Part shown: piece by piece, positions 42,112-50,446 of the stretch | How positions within the stretch are numbered: the first letter of the stretch is position 1 | How the letters are laid out: every line of letters starts with the position of its first letter | Made by a program: the position numbers and the translations under genes | From: Thermovibrio sp. | GTDB taxonomy: Bacteria; Aquificota; Aquificia; Desulfurobacteriales; Desulfurobacteriaceae | Direction of reading: 5' to 3' | NCBI GenBank assembly: GCA_015488335.1 | Contig: WFNZ01000023.1 | Span: 1 to 64,000, forward strand | Length of the DNA: 64,000 nt | The notes under the pieces: model-generated | Databases searched by the model: none | What the model was told of the DNA's origin: nothing | Seen by the model: only the letters and a program-made list of their open reading frames with translations

Positions 42112-43970
42112 TCTACTCTCTCTTTTTGGTTCCCTGGGTGCTGGCCCTTGCAGTCTTTCTTCTGCCGGGAGCCCGTTTCCACAGGTTGAGGCAGCTGATT
42201 ACCTTTCTCTCGCTTCCTGCTCTATCCTTTCTTACCTATTTGGTCTGGAACGGCCATCTTCCTCTGCAGATAGAAACTCCTCGGTGGTTAAATCTGGCCT
42301 TTACCGTTTACGACTACGGTCTTCTTCTCTATTTCCTCTATCAGGGTATAAAGTTCAGGGATTTCCTGGTAACTGTTCTGGCACTCTTTCAGCTCTTTCT
42401 CCTCACCTGGATTCTTCTGATAATGCCTGAAAGTTCCGTTCCCGACTTCTACGTAGACAGGCTTTCGGCCTTTATGTTCCTGATAGTTTCAACTGTTGGA
42501 ACCCTTATCTGTATCTACGCAACCAAGTATATGGAACAGGAGAACTTAGAGAGAGAAAATAGGTTTGTTGCTATTCTCCTCTGGTTCTTAGGGGTTATGA
42601 ACCTTGCCGTTTCTGTAAACAACATTGAGTGGTTCTTTGCACTTTTTGAAACAACAACTCTTGCTTCTTACATCCTCATCAGGTTCAGGTGGGATGAAGT
42701 AAGTATTAAAAACGCCCTCAGAGCTCTCTGGATGAACCAGATAGGGGGAATAGCCATCCTTTTAGGCCTTCTCTTTGGAATAAAGTACTACAGTTTTACC
42801 CACTTTACTCAGTTCCTCTCCCTATCTGGAAAGCCGGCCATTGTTATGATTCCTTTAGGCTTCCTTGCCGTTTCAGCCCTTGTTAAAGGTGCTCAAATGC
42901 CCTTCCACAGGTGGCTCCTTGGAGCTATGGTTGCTCCAACTCCCGTTAGCGCAATTCTCCACTCGGCTACTATGGTTAAGATAGCTCCTTACCTCATACT
43001 CAGGCTCTCACCGGTAATAAAGGGAACACTTCTTGCAAAGCTCCTCATTATTACTACCGGTTTTGTCTTTGTCGGTGCAGGTCTTTTAGCACTTACACAG
43101 GAAAACTTTAAGAAGATCCTCGCTTACTCAACCATTTCCCTTTTAGGTCTTATGATGCTTACTGCCAGTATGGGGAGCTCCATGGCTATTCTTGCTTCTC
43201 TTACCCTCATTCTCTTTCACGCCGTTGTTAAAGCCCTTCTCTTTATGGAAGCCGGGGTTATGGAGAAGCTATTTAAAGCCAAGTATATAGAGGATATAAG
43301 GAGGCTTGTAGAGAGAGCTCCCATCACAGTTGCCTTCACTTCTATCGGTTTTATGAGCATGACCATTGTTCCCTACGGGATTTTCGTTTCAAAGTGGATG
43401 GCCATTGAAGAAGCTTCAAACTTCCTCTCCCACGGGGCTTACGTTGGTTCAATCATCTTTATGGCCACAGGTGGCGTAATCCTCGCCCTTCTCTACTTTA
43501 AGGTTATAGGTGTTATGACCAGGAAAAGGGGAGAGTTTTTAAAGTTTCAGTTAGAAAAAGTCCCGTTTGCGTACCTTTTCTCAACCGTTCCCCTGGTTCT
43601 TTTCGTTATTGTTGGTTCCATCTTTATAGCCAAGCTCCTCTGTCTTTCAGTTAACCCGGTCGTTGAAGCGGTTATTGGAACTCCAGCTCCCATCATAGCC
43701 AAAGGGCTTACTCTGATCACTCCTGTTTCGGAGCTCTACGGGTGGCAGATAATCGGTGCCTTTGTTCTACTTCTCATCGTTCCAATACTTGCATACTTTG
43801 TCCACTTTACGGGAACAGACAGGGTTTACGAGTACACCTGTGGCGAAAAACTTGAACTGAACATAGGAACTTACAACTTCTTCTGCATTCAGGTTGTTGA
43901 ACCCTTTGTTGAGACGGCAGCTGTTGCTCTTTTCATCCTTACCCTTGTTCTCGGGGGAGGTCTCGTATGA
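42099..43970 (+). CDS. group 4 hydrogenase proton/ion-pumping subunit (NuoL/HyfB/MrpA-like)
   Basis: 623-residue polytopic membrane protein of the complex I antiporter family. ATG at 42099 has GGGAGGAGG upstream. Landmarks: a membrane segment with WFFALFETTTLASYILIRFRW, the antiporter core lysine region VKGAQMPFHRWLLGAMVAPTPVSAILHSATMVK (about 268-300), and LLALTQENFKKILAYSTISLLGLM. The C-terminus ends with GTYNFFCIQVVEPFVETAAV, as in HyfB/EchA-like subunits. Couples hydrogenase electron flow to H+ or Na+ transport. Confidence 0.88.
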   Translation: MEKIVYSLFLVPWVLALAVFLLPGARFHRLRQLITFLSLPALSFLTYLVWNGHLPLQIETPRWLNLAFTVYDYGLLLYFLYQGIKFRDFLVTVLALFQLFLLTWILLIMPESSVPDFYVDRLSAFMFLIVSTVGTLICIYATKYMEQENLERENRFVAILLWFLGVMNLAVSVNNIEWFFALFETTTLASYILIRFRWDEVSIKNALRALWMNQIGGIAILLGLLFGIKYYSFTHFTQFLSLSGKPAIVMIPLGFLAVSALVKGAQMPFHRWLLGAMVAPTPVSAILHSATMVKIAPYLILRLSPVIKGTLLAKLLIITTGFVFVGAGLLALTQENFKKILAYSTISLLGLMMLTASMGSSMAILASLTLILFHAVVKALLFMEAGVMEKLFKAKYIEDIRRLVERAPITVAFTSIGFMSMTIVPYGIFVSKWMAIEEASNFLSHGAYVGSIIFMATGGVILALLYFKVIGVMTRKRGEFLKFQLEKVPFAYLFSTVPLVLFVIVGSIFIAKLLCLSVNPVVEAVIGTPAPIIAKGLTLITPVSELYGWQIIGAFVLLLIVPILAYFVHFTGTDRVYEYTCGEKLELNIGTYNFFCIQVVEPFVETAAVALFILTLVLGGGLV

Positions 43971-44809
43971 GTTACTGGACAGCCTTTATACTGACTCTCT
44001 TTTCTCCTGTTATAGGGGGCTTTATCTACGGGCTTGAGAGGATAGTAAGGGCCAGAATGCAGGGACGTGTCGGCCCTCCACTACTTCAGCCCTTCTACGA
44101 CTTTTTCAAGCTGATGGATAAAAGGAGCATAATAATTCACTCTTTCCACGCTTTTATGGGTGTTATGTACCTGATCGGAACCTGGTTTGCCCTCTTTGTC
44201 CTCCTTTCAGGGGGAGACCTCCTGATTGCCATCTTCTTCCACGTCCTCTCTCTGGCCTTTTTAGTTGTTGGCGGTTTCAGCGTCCGTTCTCCCTATTCGG
44301 TTATTGGGGCGATGAGGGAACTCCTCCACATGGTTGCATACGAGCCCCTCTACGTTCTGAGTGCCACAGCTCTCTACCTCGTTACGGGAACGTTCCAGGT
44401 TTCCGGCATTCTCCACTCAGAGCACGTGCCTTTAATTTACCTGCCTCTCCTCTTTATCGCTGTTCTCTTTTCCCTTCCTGCAATCCTGAAGAAATCACCT
44501 TTTGACACAGCAGAAGCTCACCAGGAGATAATCGGTGGGCCTGAAATAGAATACTCTGGAAAGTTCTACGAAGCCGTCTACACTGCAAAGTGGATAGAGT
44601 ACGTCTATGCCTTCTTCTTCATATTCCTCTTTGCCGGAGGGAACCACATTCTGGGAGCTCTCCTTATCATCTTTGCCTTCTTCTTCTTCAATCTCCTTGA
44701 TAACGTAACTGCCAGGGTCAACTTCAGGCAGATGGTTGCCTTTCACTGGTACATACTGATTCCCCTTGCTGTAACAAATCTCATGCTTATAGCTCTCTGG
44801 AGGAGCTGA
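43967..44809 (+). CDS. group 4 hydrogenase membrane subunit (NuoH/EchB/HycD-like)
   Basis: 280 residues, eight predicted helices. It has the NuoH-family signature ERIVRARMQGRVGPPLLQPFYDFFKL (about 24-49) and the loop KKSPFDTAEAHQEIIGGPEIEYSG (about 166-189), which connects the membrane arm to the nickel subunit. Overlaps the preceding gene by four bases (ATGA) and shares one base with the small-subunit gene. Confidence 0.92.
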   Translation: MSYWTAFILTLFSPVIGGFIYGLERIVRARMQGRVGPPLLQPFYDFFKLMDKRSIIIHSFHAFMGVMYLIGTWFALFVLLSGGDLLIAIFFHVLSLAFLVVGGFSVRSPYSVIGAMRELLHMVAYEPLYVLSATALYLVTGTFQVSGILHSEHVPLIYLPLLFIAVLFSLPAILKKSPFDTAEAHQEIIGGPEIEYSGKFYEAVYTAKWIEYVYAFFFIFLFAGGNHILGALLIIFAFFFFNLLDNVTARVNFRQMVAFHWYILIPLAVTNLMLIALWRS

Positions 44810-45339
44810 TGGACTTTAAAAGCTTTAGGAAAAAGTCTCCCTGGATACTCCACTACAACACCGGAAGCTGTAACGGCTGCGACATTGAGATTCTGGCCTG
44901 CCTCTCTCCAAAGTACGATGTTGAAAGGTTTGGAATCCTCAACAGAGGAAACCCGAAGCAGTCCGACATCCTTCTTGTAACCGGCCCTGTAACAAAGAGG
45001 GCGAAAGAGAGACTTCTGCGTCTTTACTTTGAAATGCCCGAGCCAAAAGTAGTTGTTGCCGTTGGAGCCTGCGCCTGTTCCGGTGGGGTCTTTCGCCACA
45101 TGTACAACGTGGAGAACGGAGTAGATAAGGTTATTCCCGTTGATGTCTACGTTCCCGGCTGTGCTGCAAGGCCAGAGGCCATAATAGACGGTCTTATAAA
45201 GGCCTTAGAGATTCTAAAGTCTAAAGGGAAAGACCTTGAACTACCCAGCTGGTGCAAAGCCGACGTGAAACCCCCCGTTAACAGGGCAAAACTTCTAAAC
45301 AGCTGTCTGGAGGAGTTCCATGGTTGTAGAAGAGATTAG
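44809..45339 (+). CDS. group 4 [NiFe] hydrogenase small subunit (NuoB/EchC/HycG-like)
   Basis: 176 residues holding the proximal [4Fe-4S] cluster: TGSCNGCDIEI (C21, C24), VGACACSGG (about 86) and VPGCAARPEAIIDGLIKAL (about 119). Shorter than group 3 small subunits and without extra clusters, as usual for group 4. Starts at TGATG with the previous gene and overlaps the next by 20 bp. Confidence 0.92.
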   Translation: MDFKSFRKKSPWILHYNTGSCNGCDIEILACLSPKYDVERFGILNRGNPKQSDILLVTGPVTKRAKERLLRLYFEMPEPKVVVAVGACACSGGVFRHMYNVENGVDKVIPVDVYVPGCAARPEAIIDGLIKALEILKSKGKDLELPSWCKADVKPPVNRAKLLNSCLEEFHGCRRD

Positions 45340-45664
45340 GGTTCCCTTAAGGGACGTGAGGAGGGCAATAAAGGAATTTTACAACCCAAGTGAGTGGCAC
45401 TTTATAACTGTGAACGGCGTTGACCTTGGCGGAAAAGTTGAGCTTAAGTGGTTTTTCACGAAATATGGAGAGAAAGAGCACTTTAAGGTAGTTACTACAG
45501 AAGCTTCTTACGACGATGAAATTCCAACAATAACCTACCTTATCCCTTCTGCCTGGATTTCGGAGTGGGAACTTGCAGATCTCTTTGGCCTGAACGTTGA
45601 GGGCGCAAAGAAGGGTCTCTTCTTAGACCCTGAAAGTCCCCAAGCCCCCTTAAGGAGAGGTTAG
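45320..45664 (+). CDS. group 4 hydrogenase NuoC/EchD-like subunit
   Basis: 114 residues corresponding to the NuoC (30 kDa) domain: WHFITVNGVDL, a central beta-sheet, then PSAWISEWELADLFGLNVEGAKK, where NuoC proteins have the ExE-D-G interaction motif. ATG inside the small-subunit gene. One base separates its stop from the large-subunit ATG. Forms the interface of peripheral and membrane arms. Confidence 0.85.
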   Translation: MVVEEIRVPLRDVRRAIKEFYNPSEWHFITVNGVDLGGKVELKWFFTKYGEKEHFKVVTTEASYDDEIPTITYLIPSAWISEWELADLFGLNVEGAKKGLFLDPESPQAPLRRG

Positions 45665-45665
45665 T

Positions 45666-46751
45666 ATGGGAAAGAGGATAACCGTTCCTTTTGGAAGTCA
45701 GCACGTTGCCCTTCCAGAACCTGTAAGGTTTGTATTCCAGACCGAGAACGAGAAGATTGTTGATGTTGAAGTTGATGTGGGTTACGTCCACAGGGGAATT
45801 GAAAAGGCCTGTGCAACAAAATTCAAATACATGCAGGTTGGTTACGTTGTTGCAAGGGTTTGCGGTCTCTGTTCTATTTCCCATACGCTGGGTTACGTTA
45901 CAGCCGTAGAGAGGCTTATGGGTGTTGAGGTTCCCAAAAGGGCTCTCTACCTGAGGCTTCTCGTCAGTGAGCTTGACCGGATCCACTCTCACCTACTTGC
46001 CATGGGACATACGGCTGAAGTTGCCGGGTACGAGAACCTGTTTATGCAGACCTTCCGCCACAGAGAACTTGTTATGGAGATGTTGGAGCTCCTTACCGGC
46101 AACAGGGTTCAGTTTGACTACGCCTGTATAGGTGGAGTTAACAGGGATTTAACTTCAGATGTTGAGAAAGTTTTAAGAGGAAAGCTGAAGGTTTTGGAAG
46201 AGAAAGCTCAATGGTTAAAAGATGTGTATGAGAACGACTTTTCTCTGAACCTCAGGTGGAAGGGAATAGGCGCTGTTACAGAAGAGATGGCAAAAGAGAT
46301 GAACGTTGTTGGCCCCCCTGCAAGGGCTGTAGGTCTTAAAACAGACGTTAGAGCTGAGTTTGATTATTTACCTTTTAAGGAAGTTGGCTACAGAATGGTT
46401 GTTCTGAAAGGTGGCTCAATTTATGAAAGAAACTTGGTTAGGGCTCTTGAGATTCTCAACTCAATAGAGATGTGTTGGAACATCTTAGACGGCCTTCCGG
46501 AGGGAGATATAAAGGTTCCTGTAAAAGGTCTTCCTGAAGGAGAGATGTTCGTCAGGATTGAAGCCCCCAGAGGAGAGCTCTTCTACTACATCAGAGGTTC
46601 TAAAAAGCTGATTTTGGACAGGGTAAGGATAAGGGTTCCTACCTTTGCCAACATCCCTGTGATGAAAGAGCTCTTTATTGGAATGGACTACGCCGATGTT
46701 CCGGCAACTGTTATAAGCTTTGACCCCTGTCTTTCCTGTACTGCAAGGTAG
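45666..46751 (+). CDS. group 4 [NiFe] hydrogenase large subunit (NuoD/EchE/HycE-like)
   Basis: 361 residues. L1 nickel motif RVCGLCSISH has C66 and C69; L2 is FDPCLSCTAR with C355 and C358, all cysteines, so this second hydrogenase is a normal [NiFe] enzyme. The protein ends three residues after C358, so no C-terminal peptide is left to be cleaved. HRGIEKACATKFKYMQ and SELDRIHSHLLAMGH are NuoD-like. Predicted to couple ferredoxin-linked H2 chemistry to ion transport. Confidence 0.93.
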   Translation: MGKRITVPFGSQHVALPEPVRFVFQTENEKIVDVEVDVGYVHRGIEKACATKFKYMQVGYVVARVCGLCSISHTLGYVTAVERLMGVEVPKRALYLRLLVSELDRIHSHLLAMGHTAEVAGYENLFMQTFRHRELVMEMLELLTGNRVQFDYACIGGVNRDLTSDVEKVLRGKLKVLEEKAQWLKDVYENDFSLNLRWKGIGAVTEEMAKEMNVVGPPARAVGLKTDVRAEFDYLPFKEVGYRMVVLKGGSIYERNLVRALEILNSIEMCWNILDGLPEGDIKVPVKGLPEGEMFVRIEAPRGELFYYIRGSKKLILDRVRIRVPTFANIPVMKELFIGMDYADVPATVISFDPCLSCTAR

Positions 46752-46760
46752 GAGGGAACG

Positions 46761-47081
46761 TTGAGAGTTTGGGCTGTTTTAACCACCTTTCTCCTTATGA
46801 CTTCTCCCGTTCTTGCCTGTAGCAGCGACTGTTATCAGTGCCACTCAAACATACCCAATGATAAAAACCATAAGGTTTTAAAAACCTGTATTCAGTGTCA
46901 TCCCAACCATTCTGAAAAGGGAATGTCTGGATGCGGTTCAGACTGTTTTGACTGTCACGATTACAGAAAGGTGATGAGTTTGTCTAAAGCCCACAGAGTT
47001 TTAGTCAGGTGTATTGGGTGTCATAAAAGGTTTAAAGAGAGGGAGCTCCCGCCTTACTACAGAGAACTGTTGGGAGGTTAG
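46761..47081 (+). CDS. tetrahaem cytochrome c inside the group 4 hydrogenase operon
   Basis: 106 residues with four CXXCH haem sites: CYQCH, CIQCH, CFDCH and CIGCH. The N-terminus is an export signal (VWAVLTTFLLMTSPVLA) followed by Cys20, so the start could be a plain Sec site or a lipobox (VLAC). TTG start with GGAGGGAACG upstream. It is located outside the cytoplasmic membrane yet encoded between the large subunit and the ferredoxin subunit of a cytoplasm-facing hydrogenase, an arrangement not part of known Ech or Hyc operons. Confidence 0.85.
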   Translation: MRVWAVLTTFLLMTSPVLACSSDCYQCHSNIPNDKNHKVLKTCIQCHPNHSEKGMSGCGSDCFDCHDYRKVMSLSKAHRVLVRCIGCHKRFKERELPPYYRELLGG

Positions 47082-47083
47082 CC

Positions 47084-47491
47084 TTGAAAGAGATGCTTAT
47101 AGAGACTATTAAAAACCTCTTTTCAAAGCCTGTAACTGTTAAATATCCGCAAGAGCCCTCACCCCCACCTGCCAACTACAGAGGGTTAATAGTTTACAAA
47201 GAGGAGCTCTGTATTTTCTGCACCAAGTGTGAAATGGTCTGCCCACCTGGGGCTATAAGGTTTACCTACGGAGAAGATGGAAGTAAGAAGTACCACTACA
47301 ACCCCTACCTCTGCATCTACTGTGGAGAGTGTGTAAGGGCTTGTCCCAAACCCGGATGTCTTACTCAAGTTGAGAAGACAGCACCACCAGATAGTTCAAT
47401 TCCCAACTGGGATGAACTTGAGAGGAGGGCTGAAAAGAGTAAAAAGGCCTTTCTGAAGGCAAAGGCTATTGCGAAGAAGTCGGGTAGTTAG
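47084..47491 (+). CDS. group 4 hydrogenase ferredoxin subunit (NuoI/EchF/HycB-like)
   Basis: 135 residues with two [4Fe-4S] motifs, CIFCTKCEMVCPPGAI (about 44-59) and CIYCGECVRACPKPGC (about 79-94), like NuoI/EchF. Its TTG start is taken because GGGAGG precedes it; ATG three codons later is possible. The C-terminal 40 residues are lysine-rich. It delivers electrons between ferredoxin and the small subunit. Last gene of the hydrogen locus; converges on a minus-strand gene, overlapping by four bases. Confidence 0.9.
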   Translation: MKEMLIETIKNLFSKPVTVKYPQEPSPPPANYRGLIVYKEELCIFCTKCEMVCPPGAIRFTYGEDGSKKYHYNPYLCIYCGECVRACPKPGCLTQVEKTAPPDSSIPNWDELERRAEKSKKAFLKAKAIAKKSGS

Positions 47492-47757
47492 TAGTACCTG
47501 TATATTTCAATCAGCTTGATGAGGAGCTCCTTGTTCTCTGTATTGAGCAGGGAGAGCTCCTTTAAATCTTTCCAGCTCTTTTGCAGTTCCAAATTTCCCA
47601 TGCAGAACAGTTCTTTAAGGAGCGGTTTTTTCCTCTGCTGAATCTCTTTCAGTTCATTCAGTGCGTCTGCAGAGATAAATTTCTCCTTTACCATTTCTTT
47701 AAGAAGGCTATTCTCTTTAATCAGCAGCTCTCTGAGGTTTTTCAAGAATTTTTCCAT
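47488..47757 (-). CDS. 89-residue helical protein, unknown
   Basis: Leu, Lys and Glu rich, predicted all-helical (ENSLLKEMVKEKF, ELKEIQQRKKPLLKEL). The pattern of leucines and the ENSLLKE start vaguely resemble FlgN-type chaperones or other coiled-coil adaptors, but no family is recognised. ATG at 47757 with GGAGAAG before it. No neighbours on the same strand. Confidence 0.55.
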   Translation of the reverse strand: MEKFLKNLRELLIKENSLLKEMVKEKFISADALNELKEIQQRKKPLLKELFCMGNLELQKSWKDLKELSLLNTENKELLIKLIEIYRYY

Positions 47758-47907
47758 AGCTTCTCCAAGAAGTCTGTTACCCTACCCATACACAATTCTT
47801 AATATTAACTAAACCTTACAAGAAGTCTTTGACCGTTATCAATTCCAAACTTAAACGTGTTAAATTCGTGTTAAAATACTTCAACCAAAGGATTAAGGGA
47901 GGAAACG
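47758..47907 (+). promoter_or_regulatory. AT-rich control region upstream of mdh with CGTGTTAAA repeats
   Basis: CGTGTTAAA occurs at 47856-47864 and again at 47867-47875, an 11-bp period (one helical turn). TGTTAAAAT at the second copy could be an extended -10 30 bp before mdh; TTGACC at 47829-47834 is a possible -35 for the earlier copy. No other gene is seen in the interval. Confidence 0.35.
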
Positions 47908-48849
47908 TTGGACCGGAAAAAGATAACAATAGTTGGGGCTGGAAACATCGGATCTACCCTTGCACTTCTGCTTGCAAGGCGGGAAACGGCAGATATCACT
48001 CTTATAGACATTAATGAAGGCGTTGCTAAAGGAAAAGCCCTTGATATCATGGAAGCTTCTCCGATTTTAGGTTTCAACGCCCACGTTACGGGAACAGGCA
48101 ACTACGAGGATACAGCAAACTCAGATGTTGTTGTTATAACTGCAGGCTTTCCCAGAAAGCCAGGAATGAGCAGAGACGACCTTCTTTTTAAGAACTTTGA
48201 GGTTGTAAAGTCTGTTTCTGAACAAATAAAGAAATATTCTCCTGAAGCTTTTATTATAGTTGTTACAAACCCCTTGGACGCAATGACTTACACTGCTCTT
48301 AAAGTTACCGGCTTCCCAAAGGAGAGGGTTATGGGAATGGCCGGAGTTCTTGACTCGGCACGTTTTGCCTACTTTATATCTGAAAAGACGGGAATTTCAG
48401 TTGAGAACATTAAGGCCTTCGTAATAGGTGGTCACGGAGATGATATGGTTCCCCTTCCCGAGTACACAACAATCTCCGGCATACCTGTCAGGAAGTTCCT
48501 TTCTGAGGAGGAACTCCAGGAGGTTATAGAGAGAACACGTTTTGGGGGTGGTGAGATAGTTCAGCTTCTGAAAACGGGAAGTGCCTTCTACGCTCCAGCA
48601 GCTTCAATCCTTGAGATGGTTCTTGCAATCCTCTGGAACAAGAGAAAGATACTATCTGCAAGCGTTTACTTAGACGGGGAAGTTGGAGAGTACTACGGAG
48701 CTTCAGGTCTCTGTGTCGGTGTTCCAATAGTTCTTGGGAAGGAAGGCGTTGAGGATATTATTAAACTTGAGCTTACTGATGAGGAGTGGCAGGCCTGGAG
48801 AAAGTCTGTTGACTCAGTTAGAAGGCTCGTTGAAAAACTGCCCCTTTAA
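47908..48849 (+). CDS. mdh: malate dehydrogenase (LDH-like type)
   Basis: Interconverts malate and oxaloacetate with NAD(H), a step of the oxidative and reductive TCA cycles. 313 residues. Rossmann start ITIVGAGNIGSTLALLLA, NAD-binding aspartate in ITLIDIN, PRKPGMSRDDLL (active-site loop with arginines), VTNPLDAMTYTA, and catalytic histidine in IGGHGDDMVPL (about 176). TTG start behind GGGAGGAAACG, identical to that of hydB. fumarase alpha follows after 11 bp. Confidence 0.95.
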   Translation: MDRKKITIVGAGNIGSTLALLLARRETADITLIDINEGVAKGKALDIMEASPILGFNAHVTGTGNYEDTANSDVVVITAGFPRKPGMSRDDLLFKNFEVVKSVSEQIKKYSPEAFIIVVTNPLDAMTYTALKVTGFPKERVMGMAGVLDSARFAYFISEKTGISVENIKAFVIGGHGDDMVPLPEYTTISGIPVRKFLSEEELQEVIERTRFGGGEIVQLLKTGSAFYAPAASILEMVLAILWNKRKILSASVYLDGEVGEYYGASGLCVGVPIVLGKEGVEDIIKLELTDEEWQAWRKSVDSVRRLVEKLPL

Positions 48850-48860
48850 GGAGAGAAAAG

Positions 48861-49706
48861 ATGAGGGAGATTCACGTAGATAAAGTTAGGGAAACTGTTA
48901 AAAGGCTCTGTATGGAGGCCAACTACTACCTTCCTCAGGATGTTCTAAATGCCTTCAAAGAGGGTAAAGAGAAAGAAGTTTCCCCAGTTGGGAAGAACGT
49001 TTTTGATATTCTCCAAGAAAACGCAAAGATAGCGGCTACCGAAGAAATTCCCTACTGTCAGGATACCGGGTTTGCCGTTGTTTTTATGGAGATCGGCCAG
49101 GACGTCAGGTTTGTAGGCGGAAACCTTGAAGATGCTATAAATCAAGGGGTTGCTGAGGGATACACTGAAGGATACCTGAGAAAGTCAATCGTTTCAGATC
49201 CCCTCTTTGACAGGAAGAATACGGGAAATAACACTCCCGCTGTTATTCACTATTCAATCGTTCCCGGCGATAAAGTAAAAATTACCGTTGCTGCTAAGGG
49301 CGGCGGAAGTGAGAATATGAGTAGACTTGCAATGCTTAAGCCCGCTGACGGCATTGAGGGAGTTAAAAAGTTTGTTCTTAAAGCTGTTAATGAGGCAGGG
49401 CCGAACCCCTGCCCGCCGATTACTGTTGGTGTTGGCATTGGAGGAACTTTTGAAAAAGTGGCCTATCTTGCCAAAAAGGCGATTCTCAGGCCTATTGGAC
49501 ACAGAAATCCAGACCCCCGCTATGCAAAGTTAGAAGAGGAGCTCCTTGAGGAGATAAACAAGTTAGGCATTGGTCCTTCAGGTTTTGGAGGGAAAGTAAC
49601 CGCTTTAGACGTGAAGATTGAGTGGTATCCCTGTCATATTGCCTCACTTCCCGTTGCTGTCAACATCCAGTGCCACGCTTCAAGGCATAAAGAAGCAGAG
49701 ATTTAA
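48861..49706 (+). CDS. class I fumarate hydratase, alpha subunit
   Basis: 281-residue N-terminal half of the Fe-S fumarase (FumA/TtdA-like). It carries the cluster cysteines in EIPYCQDTGFAV (about 57), in PNPCPPITVGVGIGG (about 187) and in IEWYPCHIASLP (about 258). The alpha half works with a beta subunit encoded separately in thermophiles; no beta gene is adjacent. With mdh it would run malate-fumarate steps of the (reductive) TCA cycle. L-tartrate dehydratase alpha is a less likely alternative. Confidence 0.9.
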   Translation: MREIHVDKVRETVKRLCMEANYYLPQDVLNAFKEGKEKEVSPVGKNVFDILQENAKIAATEEIPYCQDTGFAVVFMEIGQDVRFVGGNLEDAINQGVAEGYTEGYLRKSIVSDPLFDRKNTGNNTPAVIHYSIVPGDKVKITVAAKGGGSENMSRLAMLKPADGIEGVKKFVLKAVNEAGPNPCPPITVGVGIGGTFEKVAYLAKKAILRPIGHRNPDPRYAKLEEELLEEINKLGIGPSGFGGKVTALDVKIEWYPCHIASLPVAVNIQCHASRHKEAEI

Positions 49707-50407
49707 ACTTTCCTTGCCATTAAGAGGAGAACCTTATATTCAACTTTCGGGTTCTCCTCCAATTTCTCTTTAAATCTTTTTGCTTCTTTAAAGGGAGCTC
49801 TCCCAAAAGGGTTCCTTGCGCCAACTCCCGTTATCCGTTTCAAGGCTTCCCTTGCCGATTTAAACTTTTTCTTCAGAAACAGCCTTTCAAAGGAGACGAT
49901 TTCAAACCTCTTTTTAACAGAGTCAAATACCTTTCTCTCTTCTGGAAAATTGAAGAGAGGAAGTGAACCGGAGGCTTTCTTCCAGGCATTAAACACCGTT
50001 TCAAGGCTTCCCTTAACGGGAAGAGAAATCACCAGCCAGCCCCCTTTCTTTAAAACTCTTTCCGATTCTGAGATTGCCTTTTCAACGTCTGTCCACTGGA
50101 GTGAGAAGTTTGAGAATACGGCGTTAAAAGTTTCATCTCTGAAGGGGAGGAGCTCCCCATCGCCACATACAGACAGGTTTCCCCTCTTCCTGCAGTTTTT
50201 CGCCATTTCCAACGAGATGTCTAAGCTGACAACACCACTACCTGATAGTATCTTCCCCGTTCCGGCCCCAACATCAAGGACCGGTTTGGGACTTCCAACG
50301 AAAGAGTAGAGTTTTAGGAGCTCCCTTCCAGCCCTCTCCTGAAACTCCGAAAACCTCTCGTAGTTTTTAGCTGCTCTTGAAAAGTTCCTCTTAACCCTAT
50401 CTTTCAT
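49703..50407 (-). CDS. bioC: malonyl-ACP O-methyltransferase BioC
   Basis: SAM-dependent methyltransferase of 234 residues from ATG 50407, giving the family-typical start MKDRVKRNFSRAAKNYERFSEFQERAG. SAM site VLDVGAGTGKI (about 48-58), acidic residue in VVSLDIS, and FSNFSLQWTDV near 102. Methylates malonyl-ACP to start pimelate assembly for biotin. The frame extends upstream into ispG, not used. Converges on fumarase, overlapping by four bases. Generic methyltransferase is the fallback. Confidence 0.8.
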   Translation of the reverse strand: MKDRVKRNFSRAAKNYERFSEFQERAGRELLKLYSFVGSPKPVLDVGAGTGKILSGSGVVSLDISLEMAKNCRKRGNLSVCGDGELLPFRDETFNAVFSNFSLQWTDVEKAISESERVLKKGGWLVISLPVKGSLETVFNAWKKASGSLPLFNFPEERKVFDSVKKRFEIVSFERLFLKKKFKSAREALKRITGVGARNPFGRAPFKEAKRFKEKLEENPKVEYKVLLLMARKV

Positions 50408-50446
50408 AGGGGTTAAAATATAGCCAATTCCTGAAAGGAGAACTCC

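Noticed and set aside
45666-46751. Second selenocysteine hydrogenase
   Set aside because: The group 4 large subunit has both L2 cysteines encoded by cysteine codons (FDPCLSCTAR) before a normal stop.
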